Source: Coriaria nepalensis
Taxonomy: Eukaryota; Streptophyta; Magnoliopsida; Cucurbitales; Coriariaceae
NCBI GenBank assembly: GCA_027186245.1
Contig: CP114484.1
Span: 2,492,501 to 2,556,500 of the forward strand
Direction of reading: 5' to 3'
DNA: 64,000 nucleotides
Positions 59,885 through 64,000 of this stretch are shown in pieces. The translations under genes were made by a program, and so were the position numbers. Under the pieces are notes generated by a model. The model worked only from the letters and a program-made list of their open reading frames with translations. It did no database searches and was not told the DNA's origin. How positions within the stretch are numbered: the first letter of the stretch is position 1; every line of letters starts with the position of its first letter.

Positions 59885-62072
59885 TTATTGCCAATTCTCT
59901 GCTACCATCTCGGCATGCTGCTCCAAATATTCTTTACTGTTCATCTCGGTTAATCTGCAGTTAATAAACCCGTCTCAAATTATTAGCTATGATATCATCA
60001 GATTGTCTAGTGTTTGAAACTCCAGTTTGCATTTTCCTTCATTCAAGAATAATGCAGGACTTTTGACAATGTACCTGCTAATTGTGCGGTCCTTTGCGAA
60101 ACCTAATTCATTGTCCACACAGAGGTCAGGCTCGTCAACTTTCCTCGACCTAGAAGAGGTTCTAGGCGCAATATGTTGGGCATCAGAGATGGAAACGATT
60201 CGTTCGAAAAGGTCTAGAGGACTCCCTTCTGCTGTGCATAATAGTCTCGCCTTATTCTCATACATTACCTGTCCCCACCCGTTAAAAAGATTTCTCAGTA
60301 CTAGAGAGGAAAAATATGTTCTGCAAAATTCTACCCAATTTGATTGTCTTAACTAAAAAATGTTCATATTAAGACAGCATTTGGGAAATTATATGGGCAT
60401 ACATCAACTAATGTGACGAACCGGTAGGCTGCTGTCCTGTTGTGGAGTCCAAATATAGGTATACCTTCCAATGCAAGGGTATGAAACTTCTCTATTGAGG
60501 GAAAAAGGTTTATATTTTTTTAGAACATTGAGTTGCACAAAAACTGAATAAAAACAGAGAATGTAGTGAGATACTTGAAACACAACTCTTAACTAGAAAG
60601 GACTTACTAAATAGGCCAAAGTAGTCGGCTGCTCCAAGGGGTCGGTCACAGAGTTCTTCGAACGGGAAATAAGCACATCCATTGGCACCCAGAGGTATCT
60701 GACAATAATTATTCACTTATTATTATTAAAACCTAAGCATATTTTGAAGAATAAACATATTATTTACAATCATCGCTTTAAAGTAAAATAAATACCTGCA
60801 ATGTTCGGCCCATGACAACCTCTACCTCCTGCAGACTGGCAACATGATTTCCAATTAGTTCTTGAAACTTTTTCTGAATAAGGCTTGTCGAGTCTTCCCC
60901 GACAAAGTAGAATCCTTGTTGAGCCTGAAAATCAAGTGCCGAGTTTAGGAGTTTATGATTGGCTGCATTGAGAATATTATTTGATTGGAAACTATTTTAA
61001 CGGATGTTATTCAGTTGATAACTTACCGAGGTCATTTTCCGATAGTCTGTAGACGAACCAATTTCATGAACCACACATCTTTCCTACACCACACAACTCT
61101 CCGATTACTAAGGAGAGAGAGAGGGGTAAAAAGTCAAGAACTTGTTTTGTTTTTCCCATTGACTTATTATATACATACCTTAAGAGTGGAGATAAAAGGA
61201 AGAAAAAGATCCCTTTGCAATCCACGCTCATAGAGGTTATCTGGGGCTCGATTTGAAGTGGCCACAAGAATCTACACTTCCCTCCCATCAGACACATAAA
61301 CAACAACAATAAAAAGGAAAAAACCGAAAGTTAGTTATTGCAAAAAAATTTCCTACAAAAATCCACAAAAATGGTATAGAAACTACAGCATCAAACATTC
61401 TACTTACAACTCCACTGCTGAAGAGATGTTTAAACAGACGGTTTAGTATCAAAGCATCTGCCACATCAGTCACCTTCGGACAAAACAATAAGGTAAAAAA
61501 TTATACCAATTGAGTGTGCACATGGGGAAAAAAATGTAGAGACAGCTAGAACAAATGCTAGTTACCATAAATTCATCTAGACATAGCAGAACTGCCTCAT
61601 CAGCAATCTCTGTTGCAACCACCTCTAGTGGATCGGCTACACCCCTGTGCCTCTGTGAAAACATAAAAACATGCAATGATTAGCCCCCTTTGCTTGCTTA
61701 TGGGATTCTTATAATGAATTGCATGAAGCTGCACGTAACCTGAAGGCGGCTATGAACATTCAGCATGAAGTCATGAAAATGTATTCTCTTCTTCCTCCAA
61801 TAACAAGGTCTATAAGAGAGGTTAGTAAATCTTAGGAGATAAAGCCAAATGCCACATTTCCAATGAGATTGAATTTTCAGGGGACTAAACTAGCAAAAAG
61901 GAAAACTCACAACTGATTGAAAAACAAGTCCATCAACATAGTTTTTCCAGTGCCCACTCCTCCATAAAGATATAAACCTTTAACAGGCGAGTATGAAGTA
62001 TGTGGTATAAGACGAGACCATAACCACCTACTCCTGCTTTCAATAAAAAAAATCAAACGCCAAATCTAAAAC

Positions 62073-62132
<60 letters not shown>

Positions 62133-62905
62133 ATATAGATAGATATATTATTTTCGGCTCTAGAACAGAGAGATAAAGGATTTTTACCTCCCAGATTTCT
62201 CAGATGTTGCATATCGATCTAACTTGCAGGCATGAGCGGACTCAACAAGCTCATCGTAAAGTCTTTGAAGTTCCCTTAAGGTGCCTACCTGCGATAATCA
62301 AAATCCTAATTACAATAACAATATTAGCTTAATAGATTGCAGGTCTATTTGGTTAAGCGTTTTAAACTCCAATTAGGGTCCAAAAATTCAACTTGGCCAC
62401 AAAACTCCAGTTTGTCTCAAAGTTGATCCAAATGCAAAAAATTCAATTCTCCTCACAGTCTAACTAAAATACAGTTTTTTCTCCAAACTCTAATTTAAGA
62501 ATTGGTCCTACCTGACAACTGTCTCCATCAACAAGCTCTCCGGCTGCAATTCTCCGACCATACTCAATAAGCGGGCCTGCCTTGTTCACATCTGCAAATT
62601 GAATCAAATATAAAGCAATCATGTTCAAGTTCTTGATACCAAAATCATTGCAGATGAGTTAATAAGGATCAGAATTGGAAAATAAAGAAAAAACCTCCAT
62701 GAGTTACTTTTGCAGCTTCAGCTGAAACAGCTCTTGAGATTACAAACACAGGAAGTCGAAATTCATTGAATTTTTCAACATCAGTAGGGAGTCTACAAGT
62801 AGAGAGTAGCTCTCCTCGCCCTTTTATAAAGCTGATGAATCGACTGTGCTTCTGTTGCCAAAAAGCCGATCTGATGTGCCGGAAAGATCGAGTTATGGCT
62901 CTCAT
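59885..62905 (-). CDS. AFG1/LACE1-like mitochondrial AAA+ ATPase
   Basis: Fourteen minus-strand exons give 486 residues: 62905-62695, 62591-62512, 62288-62188, 62033-61911, 61809-61740, 61652-61566, 61473-61408, 61271-61179, 61083-61027, 60924-60796, 60698-60608, 60491-60403, 60268-60075, 59954-59885. Phases all agree. '[15 protein letters not shown]' is Arg-rich and acid-free, fitting a mitochondrial presequence. Walker A is 'GGVGTGKT' (155-162), Walker B 'VLLCLDE' (216-222) and sensor '[12 protein letters not shown]'. '[18 protein letters not shown]' and the C-terminal '[20 protein letters not shown]' are AFG1 signatures. The yeast and animal homologs help degrade or assemble mitochondrially encoded respiratory subunits. 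The N-domain segment '[20 protein letters not shown]' is intact. A leader intron (donor at 63207, acceptor near 62968) is possible. Confidence 0.94.
62077..62130. repeat. (TA)27 microsatellite in AFG1-like intron 3
   Basis: About 54 bp of uninterrupted TA dinucleotide inside the short intron 62034-62187. It makes up a third of the intron and is likely to vary in length between individuals. Confidence 0.95.
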
Positions 62906-64000
62906 TTTTTGAGCTCTCAAGAAGCTCAAATAACTCAAAGAAGGCCCTTGACCACCACAGAGAACCCTGAAACAGAGCATGTGAGAAATTGAAAGATAAA
63001 GAGCGAAAAAAAAAAAACATTTAAAGAATGATATGAAACCAAAATTGCTGATCAAACAAATAAATCAAAACAAAAAAGGTGAGATATTTGGAAGCTTGCT
63101 TCGATAAAAAGAACACCCTCCTGTAAATTCGAGCAGCTCCTACTTGTGAAGAACTTGAACATGCATCTGAGACTGAGAGACAGAGAGAGAGAGAGAAGCA
63201 ATCTTACCAGATTTTTTCGCTTTTGACTGGTTTTTCTGCATCGTTCGGCCTTTTTTTTTTAAATATTTTCGGTGCGTAATTGCAATTTCCCACTTCCTCT
63301 TTACACTGAGCGGAAAAAAAAAAAAGCATTCCAAAAAGTAATAATAACTATATATATATATATAACATGCATTTTATACCACAGAAACTTTTTATTCCGA
63401 TTATATAGTGCAAAATTAAAGAGAATTAGATCTAATCTAATTCATATAAGAACAATCCGTTTTTTTTTAATTATAATTTATTTTATATATAATTTTAAAT
63501 ATAGAAATTATGAAATTTTATTAATATTTTATGAATTAATTTTTGGTATAAATTGAAATTTGAAGCTGATAGAAATATATTATTATTTATATATGTAATT
63601 TAGGTTATTTGTTATATATTTTTTTCTAATAATTATCAAAATTATATGATAATTATATATTTTAATTATTTATAACGAATTAATTAATGGTTTATAAAGA
63701 AATTTAGATAACATAATGCTTAAATTATATTTAATTATAATTTAAAATTTACAAATAAATTATAATCGCAAGTTTATAGTAATGTAATAATAAATAATAT
63801 CAGGATTCGATGAGAAAACTATAAACGAAAGGAATTTTTTTTCATGGCAAAGGGCTGACTGAAAAATGATGCTAGAGAGAAGGCGACATCAAAGAGGAGA
63901 GGCGGGACGAGTGGAGAAGAATGTTGATTTTCTTTAGATCTACAATACTAACCTCTTAAGTCTTAGATAATTTTTACATTTCAGGTCCGTATAAACATTA
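62906..64000. other. Upstream flank of the AFG1-like gene, nothing else recognised
   Basis: Up to about 63330 lies the probable leader and promoter of the minus-strand AFG1-like gene, with a GA/CT repeat near 63175-63197. From 63340 to the end the DNA is very AT-rich, with no coding region supported. Confidence 0.4.

Overview
This is nuclear DNA from a flowering plant, almost certainly a eudicot. The genes are intron-rich with GT-AG splice sites, the intergenic DNA is very AT-rich, poly-A/T and (TA)n runs are frequent, and fossils of Ty1/copia, LINE and hAT elements are present. The protein families (RLCK-VII kinase, PRE-type bHLH, plant cysteine oxidase, LRR receptor kinase) are plant-specific. 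I could not identify the species. All gene models were assembled by eye from reading frames, splice sites and remembered family patterns; no alignment was run.

Layout, left to right. 0.8-1.95 kb: decayed copia fossil (-). 5.07-6.05: two-exon PRE-type atypical bHLH gene (+). 9.60-10.89: intronless glutaredoxin-like/zinc-finger protein (+). 11.4-11.7: orphan fragment of a methylthioadenosine nucleosidase gene. 12.66-14.38: conserved plant protein of unknown function (+, 3 exons). 16.33-18.71: PBL34/35/36-type receptor-like cytoplasmic kinase (+, 6 exons). 19.0-25.8: two tandem MIK2-like LRR receptor kinase copies (-), both broken; the left copy lost its 5' half next to a copia insertion (20.5-22.5). 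26.6-26.9: remnant resembling exon 1 of plant 3-dehydroquinate synthase (-). 29.85-31.91: galactose mutarotase-like gene (-, 5 exons, one GC-AG intron). 35.3-35.6: orphan first exon (-). 38.6-39.3: pseudogene of a PQQ beta-propeller dehydrogenase (-). 41.14-43.03: plant cysteine oxidase (-, 5 exons). 44.0-44.9: hAT transposase fossil (+). 46.5-47.2: foldback element. 47.8-48.8: LINE 3' end (-). 52.0-54.6: LINE fossil (+). 56.09-59.28: TTC1-like TPR protein (+, 5 exons) with an antisense HABP4/PAI-RBP1-like ORF nested in its last intron. 59.89-62.91: AFG1-like ATPase (-, 14 exons).

The genes do not form a pathway. They are single housekeeping or signalling genes separated by repeats: oxygen sensing (cysteine oxidase), immune/growth signalling (PBL kinase, LRR receptors), growth regulation (PRE), mitochondrial protein quality control (AFG1) and chaperone adaptor function (TPR). 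TPR and AFG1 are convergent with about 600 bp between their stop codons. A noncoding repeat of about 1.1-1.3 kb occurs at least three times in the same orientation (27.6, 33.5 and 37.7 kb). I saw no tRNA, rRNA or CRISPR and no sign of a bacterial-style operon. The least explained items are the conserved unknown gene at 12.66-14.38 kb, the nested antisense ORF at 58.2-58.6 kb, and the receptor copy whose ectodomain and kinase are now separate open frames.
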